Assembly: GCA_024681565.1 (NCBI GenBank)
Contig: JAILAO010000123.1
Span: forward strand, 1 to 16,657
Length of the DNA: 16,657 bases
Direction: 5' to 3'
From: Bacteroidales bacterium
GTDB taxonomy: Bacteria; Bacteroidota; Bacteroidia; Bacteroidales; UBA932
The position numbers and the translations under genes are program-made. Shown piece by piece: positions 1-6,795 of the stretch; position 1 is the stretch's first letter; each line of letters begins with the position of its first letter. Under the pieces are notes generated by a model, which saw only the letters and a list, made by a program, of their open reading frames with translations, did no database searches and was not told where the DNA came from.

Positions 1-97
1 TGAAACGCAAGATGAACGAATCACCCTTTTCTTTTGACCGGATTATGATCCTGCCGGCCGGTTCGGCGAAACCGTTGGGATAATGTGAAAAAAGAGT

Positions 98-105
98 TAA
101 TTTTG
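98..105 (+). promoter_or_regulatory. Bacteroidota-type -7 promoter element for the FISUMP gene
   Basis: TAATTTTG at 98-105 matches the Bacteroidota -7 consensus TAnnTTTG exactly. A GTTGG stretch with TTG at 75-77 lies about 20 bases upstream, where the -33 TTTG element is expected. Transcription would begin near 108 and give a leader of about 42 bases ending in an A-rich stretch before the ATG at 150. An A-rich leader without Shine-Dalgarno is usual in this phylum. The promoter probably also serves the fucosidase gene 24 bases downstream of the first gene. Confidence 0.6.
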
Positions 106-149
106 AAAACAGAAGTTTCATATTGAAATGCCCTTAAAAAAAATACATT

Positions 150-833
150 ATGAGAAACAAAGCCTTTTATCTGTGCGGACTCCTCCTTTTCATCGCAAGC
201 GGCGCAGCCTATGCGCAGAATCCTTTTGACAATGCCGTCAAGCAAATCGGCGGCACCTATGACGTCCCGCCCAAAACCGTTGCCGAGCGGACGATGAAAT
301 ACGGCCACCAGTGTGCCGACCTGGGTCTCAGCGTGCTCTGGGCGACAAGCAACATCGATGCAGCCAATTCCCGGGGCTATTACGGCCGGATCGTCGCTTG
401 GGGAGAACTGACAGAGAACGCCAGGTTTACCGAATCCAACAGCGAAAACAGCGGCAAGGCGCGCCAGAACATCTCGGGAGATATCAACTTCGATGTCGCG
501 GCGCACGTGTGGAAACATGGCTGGCGCATGCCCACCCGCCGCGAGATGCAGGAATTGCGTGAAAAATGTATCTGGACCTGGAGTGAAGAAAGCGGCCGCA
601 AGGGGTACAAGATCGTCAGTAAGATCAACGGCAATTACATCTTTCTGCCCGCCGTGGGCATCAACCGGCGCGATGGTATTTCCGAAATGAACAAGCGCGG
701 CTATTATTGGACCGCAACGCCGGACAACAACAATAAAAGCGCCTATCGCCTGTCCTTCGATGGAGAAGGGATCAATCTCCTTCAGGGACTCCGCTATGAG
801 GGTTGCTATATCCGCCCTGTCCATGACAGATAA
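150..833 (+). CDS. Secreted FISUMP-domain-like protein of unknown function
   Basis: This is a 227-residue exported protein. Residues 1-22 form a signal peptide (hydrophobic LCGLLLFIASGAA, probable cleavage after AYA). The rest resembles the FISUMP/DUF1566-like domain of secreted Bacteroidota and Fibrobacter proteins: CADLGLSVLWATSNID (55-70) followed by VAWGELTENARF (82-93), then HGWRMPTRREMQEL (123-136), IFLPAVGINR (164-173), YYWTATPD (185-192) and CYIRPVHDR at the end. That order (DLGLSVxWAT, AWGE, WRMPT, FLPA.G, YW.AT, .RPV) is the family signature. The family is thought to have a C-type-lectin-like fold, but its ligand is unknown. It lies 24 bases upstream of the fucosidase gene on the same strand, so co-transcription is likely. 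Its base composition is lower than that of its neighbours (about 52% GC in three 60-base samples, against about 70% in a sample of the fucosidase gene). Confidence 0.8.
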   Translation: MRNKAFYLCGLLLFIASGAAYAQNPFDNAVKQIGGTYDVPPKTVAERTMKYGHQCADLGLSVLWATSNIDAANSRGYYGRIVAWGELTENARFTESNSENSGKARQNISGDINFDVAAHVWKHGWRMPTRREMQELREKCIWTWSEESGRKGYKIVSKINGNYIFLPAVGINRRDGISEMNKRGYYWTATPDNNNKSAYRLSFDGEGINLLQGLRYEGCYIRPVHDR

Positions 834-857
834 TCTTTCCCGTAACCGCTCCGCACG

Positions 858-2183
858 ATGAAACGAATCCTCTTTTTCCTGGTCGCCGCATCTCTGTGCG
901 CAGCCGTGTCCGCCTCGGCCCAGGAAGGCTATGTGCCTTCTGCCGAAAATCTGGCCGCGCGGGAGCGGTTTGCCGGCGACCGTTTCGGTATTTTCATCCA
1001 TTGGGGACTGTACGCCCAGCCCGGCCGGGGCGAATGGGTGATGCAGCAGCAGAATATCGACTACCGGGAATACGCACGTCTGGCGAACAGTTTCTACCCG
1101 TCCAAGTTTGACGCCCGGGCCTGGGTCCGGGCCATCAAGGCGGGCGGCGCGCGCTATATCACGATCACCTCGCGTCACCATGACGGCTTCTCCCTGTTCC
1201 GCTCCGCGGCGACACCCTACAATGCCGTGGACGGCACGCCATTCGGGCGGGACATCCTCGCAGAGCTGGCCGAAGCCTGCCGCGAAGAGGGCATCCGCCT
1301 GCATTTCTATTATTCCCACGTAGATTGGGGGCGCCTGGATTACTGGCCTCGCGGCCGTACCGGTCTCGGCACCGGCCGTCCGGAAGGGAACGCCGGCGAC
1401 TGGGCGCATTACCAGGAATTCATGAAAGCGCAGCTGACCGAACTGCTGACCCAATACGGTCCGGTCGGCGCCATCTGGTTCGACGGGGTGTGGGACCATG
1501 ACGCGGAACCCCGCGAGGCGCAGCCCGCGATCTGGGGCCTGTATGACCAGTATGCCCTGATCCACCGCCTGCAGCCCGGCTGCCTGGTGGGCAACAACCA
1601 CCATCTCGACCCCTTCCCGGGCGAGGACATCCAGATCTTCGAGAAAGACGTCCCGGGCGAGAACGAAGCCGGTTTTTCCGGCGGCCAGGGCATCTCGCGC
1701 CTGCCGCTCGAGACCTGCCAGACCATGAACAACAGTTGGGGATACAACATCACCGACCGGTCCTACAAATCTGCGGATGACCTGATCCGCTATCTGGCCC
1801 GCACGGCGGCCAAAGGGGCCAACCTGCTGCTCAACATCGGTCCGCGTCCGGACGGCACCCTGCCCGACGAGGCCCTGGAGCGTCTGGCGGAGATCGGCCG
1901 CTGGCTGTCCGTCAACGGCGACAGCATCTACGGCACGCAGGCCGGGGACATCGAAGAGCAGCCCTGGGGCGTCAGCTCCCGCAAGGGGAAGGTCCTCTAT
2001 CTCCATCTTTTCCGGCCCGTGGAATCCTTGCAGCTGGAACTGGCGGAGAAAGTCCGCTCCGTCGCCTTCCTGGCGGACGGAAAGCCGCTTCCGTTTACAC
2101 AAAAAAAGGGAATGGTTTCCCTGACCATTCCCTCTTCTGCGGACGCGACGCCCGACCGGGTCATCGCCATCACGTTCCGTTAG
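858..2183 (+). CDS. Secreted alpha-L-fucosidase, glycoside hydrolase family 29
   Basis: This 441-residue enzyme should release terminal alpha-L-fucose from host or dietary glycans by the retaining GH29 mechanism. Residues 1-21 are a signal peptide (cleavage near ASA-QE), which points to the periplasm; there is no lipobox. GH29 landmarks are in order: FGIFIHWGLYAQPGRGEW (43-60), SRHHDGFSLF (105-114), the strand IWFDGVW in which Asp209 is the expected nucleophile, LETCQTMNNSWGYN and LLLNIGPRPDG. The length fits a catalytic domain with a small C-terminal beta domain (about 360-441) and no extra binding module. The WGYN and NIGPRPDG motifs favour the broad-specificity GH29-A type, but this is inference. 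The acid/base residue was not assigned. It lies 24 bases downstream of the FISUMP gene. Its stop is one base from the stop of the convergent GH43 gene, and a minus-strand terminator sits inside its 3' end. Confidence 0.92.
   Translation: MKRILFFLVAASLCAAVSASAQEGYVPSAENLAARERFAGDRFGIFIHWGLYAQPGRGEWVMQQQNIDYREYARLANSFYPSKFDARAWVRAIKAGGARYITITSRHHDGFSLFRSAATPYNAVDGTPFGRDILAELAEACREEGIRLHFYYSHVDWGRLDYWPRGRTGLGTGRPEGNAGDWAHYQEFMKAQLTELLTQYGPVGAIWFDGVWDHDAEPREAQPAIWGLYDQYALIHRLQPGCLVGNNHHLDPFPGEDIQIFEKDVPGENEAGFSGGQGISRLPLETCQTMNNSWGYNITDRSYKSADDLIRYLARTAAKGANLLLNIGPRPDGTLPDEALERLAEIGRWLSVNGDSIYGTQAGDIEEQPWGVSSRKGKVLYLHLFRPVESLQLELAEKVRSVAFLADGKPLPFTQKKGMVSLTIPSSADATPDRVIAITFR
2101..2133 (-). terminator. 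Intrinsic terminator for the GH43 gene, inside the fucosidase coding sequence
   Basis: Read on the minus strand, AGGGAATGG and CCATTCCCT (2133-2125 and 2115-2107) form a perfect 9-base-pair stem with a 9-base loop, followed at once by a run of seven T (2107-2101). This is a textbook rho-independent terminator. It begins about 52 bases after the stop codon of the minus-strand GH43 gene, so it should end that transcript. It lies wholly within the last 90 bases of the convergent fucosidase gene, where it encodes lysines and the following residues. On the plus strand the hairpin is followed only by CTCTTCTGC, so it should be a poor terminator for the fucosidase. Confidence 0.82.
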
Positions 2184-2184
2184 T

Positions 2185-3801
2185 TTAATTCTTCCGCCGC
2201 GCGAAGACAAAGTCTTCCAGTTCGCAAAGCGACCGGTCGGGCGTGTCGGATTCGAAGACGAAGAACAGCGCATGCTTGCCCTGCAGGCGCCGGGCTTTCG
2301 GCACGCGCGCACACATTTCCACACATTCCTGCGGCTGCCGGCCGTTGAGGCGGATGACGCCGAGCCGTTTTCCCCCGCGGGCGGCGTCCGGGTGGTCGGC
2401 CATGATGATGATCCGGCCCTTGACGCCCTGCGGGATGAGCCGGACGAGGAGTTTTTTCGCGCGCGCGGCGCGCAGACCGTCGAAGTTGAAATATTTGTAG
2501 CCGACGACGGACCCTGCCGTGTTGTTCACCACGGGGTTGTGGTTGATGCGCAGGTCATAGGGATCCGATCCGCCGTCCCAGGCGGGGCGCAGGGGCTGGA
2601 TGTAAGAGCCGTAGTATTTGTTGCCGAGCCCGTCCTTTTCTGCCGGCCGGGGACCGGTAAACCAGCAGGCGATGCCGGCCGAGTGGCGCTCCAACGGGTC
2701 CAGCCCGCCGAGCTCGAAGCCCTCGGAGGTATATTCCGCCTCGCGCAGCTCCACCTTGCCGTCCGGTCCTTCCGTGACGCGCAGCTCGATGGGCGAGACC
2801 ATGGCCTGGCGGTCATAGCCGCCCAGCCCGGTCTGGCGGTGGTAGAAGATATACCACCGGCCGCCGATCTCGGCGATGCCGCCGTGGGTGTTGCCGCCCG
2901 GGGCCGCCGTACAGATGGTATTCCCGGCCGCGTCCACGTCGCGGGCCCGGACGTCGATCAGCGTGCCGCCGTAGGTCCAGGGGCCGAGCGGACTGCTGCT
3001 CCAGGCCCAGGCGAGATTGCCGTTGGCTGCGGGCAGGCCGAACTCGCCCTCCGCCGTGATGCGGCTGTAGATGAAGATGTATTTGTCCTTGACCTTGCGC
3101 ATCGAAGAGGCTTCGAAAAAGCGGAAGACGCCCTCCTGCTTGCAGCTGGACACCATGTCCCGGACCGCCTGCGTGCCCTTTTTGACGGTGCACAGCGTCT
3201 CCGGGTCCAGTTCTGCGCCCCAGGATTCCTGGAAGCCCCAGTAGCCATAGACGCGCCCGTCGTCATCGATGAAGACCGCCGGGTCGAAGCCCAGCACCCC
3301 CACGGTGCGGGTCGGGTCCCCGGGGTCCCAGTTGCAGACGGTGAACGGACCATCCGGCCGGTCGGCGCGGGCGATCATTCCGTTCCGGCCCCGGGCCTGG
3401 TTGTTGGGGTAGAGGTAGTAGGTCTTTTTGCCGTCGGGCCCGACCTTCTCCGTGACATCGGGCGCGTAGAGGATGTCCCCCTTGCCGTCCGCGTTGAGGG
3501 GGCGCCCGAGGGCGTCGTTGACGGATTCGAAGATCACGCCGTCGAAGCGCCAGTGGCGCAGGTCGTCCACGGCGGCGGACCAGACGACCTGGTTGCGGCC
3601 GCAGTAGGCGGTCTGCTCGATGTCATGGGAGCCGTAGATATACACGCGGTACTGTCCCGGATGGTCCGGGTCTTCAAAGAGGTAGGGCTCCCCGTCCGGG
3701 ATGTACTCCCACAGCGGGAGGTAGGGATTGGCTGCGCCGGCCGTGGCACAGGACAGGCAGAATGCGGCCACGGGGGCCGCGATGCGGACAAGTCGTTTCA
3801 T
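2185..3801 (-). CDS. Secreted GH43-like glycosidase with C-terminal CBM6-like domain
   Basis: This 538-residue protein is probably a five-bladed beta-propeller glycosidase (GH43 / clan GH-F), acting on arabino-, xylo- or galacto-side linkages; the substrate is not predictable. Residues 1-23 are a signal peptide (cleavage near AGA-AN). The catalytic triad can be placed: Asp36 in PDGEPYLFED as general base, Asp173 in GFDPAVFIDDDG as pKa modulator, and Glu230 in FRFFEASSM as general acid. His306 in GGNTHGGIAEI fits the conserved propeller-core histidine. Residues from about 350 to 538, ending in HALFFVFES and CELEDFVFARR, look like a beta-sandwich carbohydrate-binding module of CBM6 type. The start at 3801 gives a good signal peptide and lies 24 bases from a perfect -7 element; upstream extension of the frame runs antisense through the next gene and is not real. 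Confidence 0.85.
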   Translation of the reverse strand: MKRLVRIAAPVAAFCLSCATAGAANPYLPLWEYIPDGEPYLFEDPDHPGQYRVYIYGSHDIEQTAYCGRNQVVWSAAVDDLRHWRFDGVIFESVNDALGRPLNADGKGDILYAPDVTEKVGPDGKKTYYLYPNNQARGRNGMIARADRPDGPFTVCNWDPGDPTRTVGVLGFDPAVFIDDDGRVYGYWGFQESWGAELDPETLCTVKKGTQAVRDMVSSCKQEGVFRFFEASSMRKVKDKYIFIYSRITAEGEFGLPAANGNLAWAWSSSPLGPWTYGGTLIDVRARDVDAAGNTICTAAPGGNTHGGIAEIGGRWYIFYHRQTGLGGYDRQAMVSPIELRVTEGPDGKVELREAEYTSEGFELGGLDPLERHSAGIACWFTGPRPAEKDGLGNKYYGSYIQPLRPAWDGGSDPYDLRINHNPVVNNTAGSVVGYKYFNFDGLRAARAKKLLVRLIPQGVKGRIIIMADHPDAARGGKRLGVIRLNGRQPQECVEMCARVPKARRLQGKHALFFVFESDTPDRSLCELEDFVFARRKN

Positions 3802-3824
3802 GTTCGATGGGGTTTGTGCAGGGA

Positions 3825-3832
3825 CAAATTTA
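3825..3832 (-). promoter_or_regulatory. -7 promoter element for the GH43 gene
   Basis: Minus-strand TAAATTTG is an exact TAnnTTTG match. If the last G is about -3, transcription starts near 3822 and leaves a leader of about 20 bases before the ATG at 3801. No convincing -33 TTTG was seen at the expected distance. The divergent lipoprotein promoter lies 23 bases away. Confidence 0.55.
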
Positions 3833-3855
3833 ATGTATTCCGGGGGAATTTTTAC

Positions 3856-3863
3856 TATATTAG
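3856..3863 (+). promoter_or_regulatory. Probable -7 element for the transglutaminase lipoprotein operon
   Basis: TATATTAG matches TAnnTTTG at all defined positions except one (TTAG for TTTG). It ends four bases before the ATG at 3868, so transcription would start at or within about two bases of the start codon. The downstream signal peptide and lipobox leave little freedom to move the start, so the mRNA would be leaderless if this is the true promoter. Confidence 0.45.
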
Positions 3864-3867
3864 CGGT

Positions 3868-6171
3868 ATGAAAAAGACTGCTTTTCTGTTGATCGTGCTG
3901 CTGGTCTCCGCCTGCGGCACGCGCAAGTCGGAATACGTTGATTGGCTCTATGAGGCGATGCCGTTGCCGGACAGCCTCCAATATCCCCGCAGCTACTGGG
4001 AAGCGAATGTCGCCAAGACCCTGGAGGTCCGGCGCCGGATGGACTGGGACATCCCCGAGCGGGAGTTCCGCCATTTCGTGCTGCCTCTGCGGGTCAACAA
4101 CGAGACGCTGGACGACTGCCGGACGGTCTATGCCGACACGCTCTGCCGGCGCGTCCGGGGGATGAGCCTGGCCGAGGCGGCGCTGGAGATCAACCACTGG
4201 TGCCACGAACAGGCGACCTATGAGCCGTCGGACGGCCGGACGAGCGCGCCGATGGCGACTGTCCGGCGGGGTGTCGGCCGTTGCGGCGAAGAATCGGTGC
4301 TGACCGTGGCCGCCCTGCGTGCCGCCGGCATTCCCGCCCGCCAGGTATATACGCCGCGCTGGGCCCATACCGACGACAACCATGCCTGGGTGGAGGTCTG
4401 GGTGGACGGGCGCTGGCACTTCATGGGCGCCTGCGAACCGGCGGCGACCCTGGACAACGCCTGGTTCAACGGTCCCGTTTCCCGGGCCATGCTGCTGCAT
4501 ACCAAGGTTTATGGCGACTATCAGGGAGACGAGGACGTGATCCTGCGGACACCCTGCTATACCGAGATCAACGTCATCCGCGGCTATGTCCCCGCCCGCC
4601 GCAATTTCGTGACGGTGCTGGAAGACGGGGAGCCCGCCGAAGGCGCGACGGTCTCCTTCCATATCTACAACTACGCCGAGTTCTATCCGGTGGCTTCCTA
4701 TGAGACCGGTCCGGACGGCCGTGCGGCCCTGGATACGGGCTTGGGCGACCTGCTCGTCTGGGCCCGCAAAGGCGACCGTTTCGGCTTTGCAAAAGCCTCC
4801 GGCGAATCCGTCACCGTCTCGCTGGACCACCGTCTCGGGGAACGGTTCCGGGCGGACCTGGAGATCGTCCCGCCGGACGAACACCCGATTCCGGTAGAGG
4901 CGACGCCGGAGCAGACGGCCGCCAATGAACGCCGCCTGGCGGAAGAGGACGCGATCCGCGCCTCCCATCCGCACGACAACCCCGAACTGTACCCCTTCCT
5001 GGAAAACTATTATTTCTCGGGCCATGCGCTGCTGAAGCTGTTGACGGAAAAGGACCGGGGCGATGTGACCCGGGATGTGCTGGAGGATGTGGTCGAGCAT
5101 GATGTCGGGCCCGTGGATCCCTGGGTGGTCTCTCCGCGCGTGGAACTGGAGCACCTGCGGCCTTTCCGCGGTGAAGTCATCGCTTCCGGACTCGGGGCCC
5201 GCCTGGGCGGAGCCGACGCCGTCGCGCGCTGGGTACGGGACAGCATCACGGTCATCGAAGGCCGCAATCCGCAGCAGCTCCGGACCTCTCCGATCGCCGT
5301 CTGGCGGACCCGCAAGGCCGATGCGCTCGGCCGGGATATCTTTTTCGTGGCCCTGTGCCGGGCTTTCGGCTTCCCGGCCCGGCTGGACGGGGTGACCGGC
5401 AAGACGCAATACCTGCTGGAGGACACCTGGGTGGATGTGGACTTCGACGCACAGGCCCGTGAACGGGTGGCGCCGCAGGGGACGGTCCGGCTGCAGTATG
5501 CCCCGGGCGGTCCGGTCCGCATCCCGGAGTATTACCGGCACTATACCCTTTCGCGGCTCGAAAGCGGGCGGACCCGTCTGATGGAATACGAAGAGAACGG
5601 CCCGGCGCAGGACAGCTATACCCTGGACGAGGGCTACTACCTGCTGACCACCGGCAACCGGATGGCGGACGGCAGCGTGCTGGTTCACCTGGAGTTTTTC
5701 CCCGTCGCAGCGGGCCGGACCGAGACCGTACCGCTGGTGCTCCGCCAAGCGGAGGACAAACTGGCCGTCATCGGCACGATGGACCCCGAAGAGAAGTTCC
5801 TCGCGGACGGGGCACAGCAGCCGCAGAGCCTGCTGAGCGCCACCGGACGCGGCTATTTCCTGCTGGCGGTCCTGGGCGGCGCGGACGAGCCGACCTCCCA
5901 CGCGCTGCGTGAAATGACGGCGGCCGCGGCGGAACTCAACGCCTGGGGCCGGCCGCTTGTGCTGCTGGGAGACAGCCGCCCGGAGGGACTCCCGAACGCC
6001 GTTTTCGGCTCGGACCCCGAGGGCCGCGTCCGCGCGATGCTCGGCGCCTCCTCCGACCCGCTCCCGCTGGTGGCGGTATGCGACAGTTTCGGGCGTATCG
6101 TCTATCTGTCCAAAGGCTACAATACCTCGCTGGCGGCGGACCTGCGCCGCGTAATCGACCAATGCAGATGA
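3868..6171 (+). CDS. Transglutaminase-like lipoprotein with tandem (active and degenerate) domains and thioredoxin-like tail
   Basis: This is a 767-residue lipoprotein. MKKTAFLLIVLLVSAC carries a lipobox (VSAC) with lipidation at Cys16. Residues about 80-195 are a transglutaminase/protease-like domain: GRCGEES with Cys139 as nucleophile, GIPARQVYTPRW, NHAWVEVWVDGRW with His172, and ACEP with Glu190 as possible third residue. Residues about 245-330 look like a beta domain (LEDGEPAEGATVSFHIYNY). Residues about 425-525 repeat the transglutaminase pattern (FVALCRAFGFPARLDG, DTWVDVDF), but Ala486 and Asp519 fall where Cys and His are expected. The last 110 residues (GYFLLAVLG, PLVLLGD, PLPLVAVCDSFGRIVYLSKG) resemble a thioredoxin fold with no CxxC. 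It is probably an envelope peptidase or amidase-like enzyme; the substrate is unknown. The start is fixed by the lipoprotein signal. It overlaps cutC by 10 bases. Confidence 0.8.
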   Translation: MKKTAFLLIVLLVSACGTRKSEYVDWLYEAMPLPDSLQYPRSYWEANVAKTLEVRRRMDWDIPEREFRHFVLPLRVNNETLDDCRTVYADTLCRRVRGMSLAEAALEINHWCHEQATYEPSDGRTSAPMATVRRGVGRCGEESVLTVAALRAAGIPARQVYTPRWAHTDDNHAWVEVWVDGRWHFMGACEPAATLDNAWFNGPVSRAMLLHTKVYGDYQGDEDVILRTPCYTEINVIRGYVPARRNFVTVLEDGEPAEGATVSFHIYNYAEFYPVASYETGPDGRAALDTGLGDLLVWARKGDRFGFAKASGESVTVSLDHRLGERFRADLEIVPPDEHPIPVEATPEQTAANERRLAEEDAIRASHPHDNPELYPFLENYYFSGHALLKLLTEKDRGDVTRDVLEDVVEHDVGPVDPWVVSPRVELEHLRPFRGEVIASGLGARLGGADAVARWVRDSITVIEGRNPQQLRTSPIAVWRTRKADALGRDIFFVALCRAFGFPARLDGVTGKTQYLLEDTWVDVDFDAQARERVAPQGTVRLQYAPGGPVRIPEYYRHYTLSRLESGRTRLMEYEENGPAQDSYTLDEGYYLLTTGNRMADGSVLVHLEFFPVAAGRTETVPLVLRQAEDKLAVIGTMDPEEKFLADGAQQPQSLLSATGRGYFLLAVLGGADEPTSHALREMTAAAAELNAWGRPLVLLGDSRPEGLPNAVFGSDPEGRVRAMLGASSDPLPLVAVCDSFGRIVYLSKGYNTSLAADLRRVIDQCR

Positions 6172-6794
6172 TGTATTTCCGCGAAGCGTGCTGCACCTCC
6201 CTGGACGCCGTGTTCGCCGCGGAGCGGACGGGTGCGCGCCGCATCGAGCTGTGCGAGCGCCTGGAGGTGGGCGGCGTGACGCCGTCCGAGGCGCTGCTCC
6301 GGGACGTCCTGGCAGCCACCCGGCTGCCGGTCAACGTGCTGGTTCGGCCGCGGGGCGGTGATTTCGTCTATGACGAGGCGGAAACGCAGGCGATGCTGGA
6401 GAGCATCCGCCGCTGCCGTGCCTGGGGCGCGAACGGTGTCGTGATCGGGGCGCTGACCCCGTCCGGCGCGGTGGATGTCCCCCGGATGCGCCGCCTGCTT
6501 GCGGAAGCGCGTCCGCTGTCCGTCACCTTCCACCGGGCCTTCGACGAGACGGCGGATCCGCTGGCGGCCCTGGAGACGGTCATCGCCCTCGGCTGCGACC
6601 GCCTGCTCACGTCCGGCCATGCGCCGGACGCATTGGCCGGACGCGCGCTGATCGGCGAACTGGTCCGCCGTGCTGCCGGCCGCCTGTCCGTCATGGCCGG
6701 CTGCGGGGTCCGTCCCGCCAATATCTCCGACATCGCCCGGGACGCCGGCGTTCAGGAGTTCCACAGTTCCTGTATATCAGATCAATGGATTTAA
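6162..6794 (+). CDS. cutC: CutC family protein, C-terminally short
   Basis: This is a 210-residue TIM-barrel protein of the CutC family, historically linked to copper homeostasis although its biochemical activity is unsettled. Family motifs are clear: ACCTSLDAVFAAERTGARRI (10-29), IELCERLEVGGVTPS (28-42), VRPRGGDFVY (61-70), LSVTFHRAFDE (119-129), RLLTSGHAPDAL (147-158), MAGCGVRPANI (178-188) and EFHSS (199-203). E. coli CutC has 248 residues and continues about 37 beyond the matching HSS motif; this protein stops seven residues after it, so the last barrel helix appears to be missing. The start is ATG 6162 within the lipoprotein gene's 3' end; ATG codons at 6168 and 6171 are alternatives. 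One base separates its stop from the next gene's ATG. It is cytoplasmic and its role in this operon is unclear. Confidence 0.85.
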   Translation: MQMMYFREACCTSLDAVFAAERTGARRIELCERLEVGGVTPSEALLRDVLAATRLPVNVLVRPRGGDFVYDEAETQAMLESIRRCRAWGANGVVIGALTPSGAVDVPRMRRLLAEARPLSVTFHRAFDETADPLAALETVIALGCDRLLTSGHAPDALAGRALIGELVRRAAGRLSVMAGCGVRPANISDIARDAGVQEFHSSCISDQWI

Positions 6795-6795
6795 T

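Noticed and set aside
59..74. CGGTT/AACCG hairpin in the first 80 bases as the terminator of an upstream gene
   Set aside because: The stem has five pairs and no T-run follows, and no upstream gene can be seen in the window.
2100..2132. A possible -1 ribosomal frameshift site: slippery A AAA AAG in the correct phase, followed by a hairpin, in the fucosidase gene
   Set aside because: The phase fits a dnaX-type heptamer, but the hairpin starts with no spacer. The shifted frame adds only about 26 residues, ending at nearly the same place. The structure is better explained as the terminator of the opposite gene.
2203..2217. GAAGAC-AAA-GTCTTC inverted repeat 20 bases after the fucosidase stop
   Set aside because: The stem is only six base pairs with a three-base loop and no T-run on either strand, so I do not call it a terminator.
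21..2324. A 767-residue minus-strand open frame covering the first two genes
   Set aside because: It runs antisense to two convincing genes with signal peptides and catalytic motifs. Its translation shows no recognisable domain, and long antisense frames are expected when third positions are GC-rich.
2185..6162. Very long overlapping frames on both strands (1325 residues minus, 1299 residues plus) that would fuse GH43 and the lipoprotein to antisense extensions
   Set aside because: Only the signal-peptide-bearing parts (minus from 3801, plus from 3868) carry family motifs. The extensions are R/P/G-rich shadow translations of the gene on the other strand.
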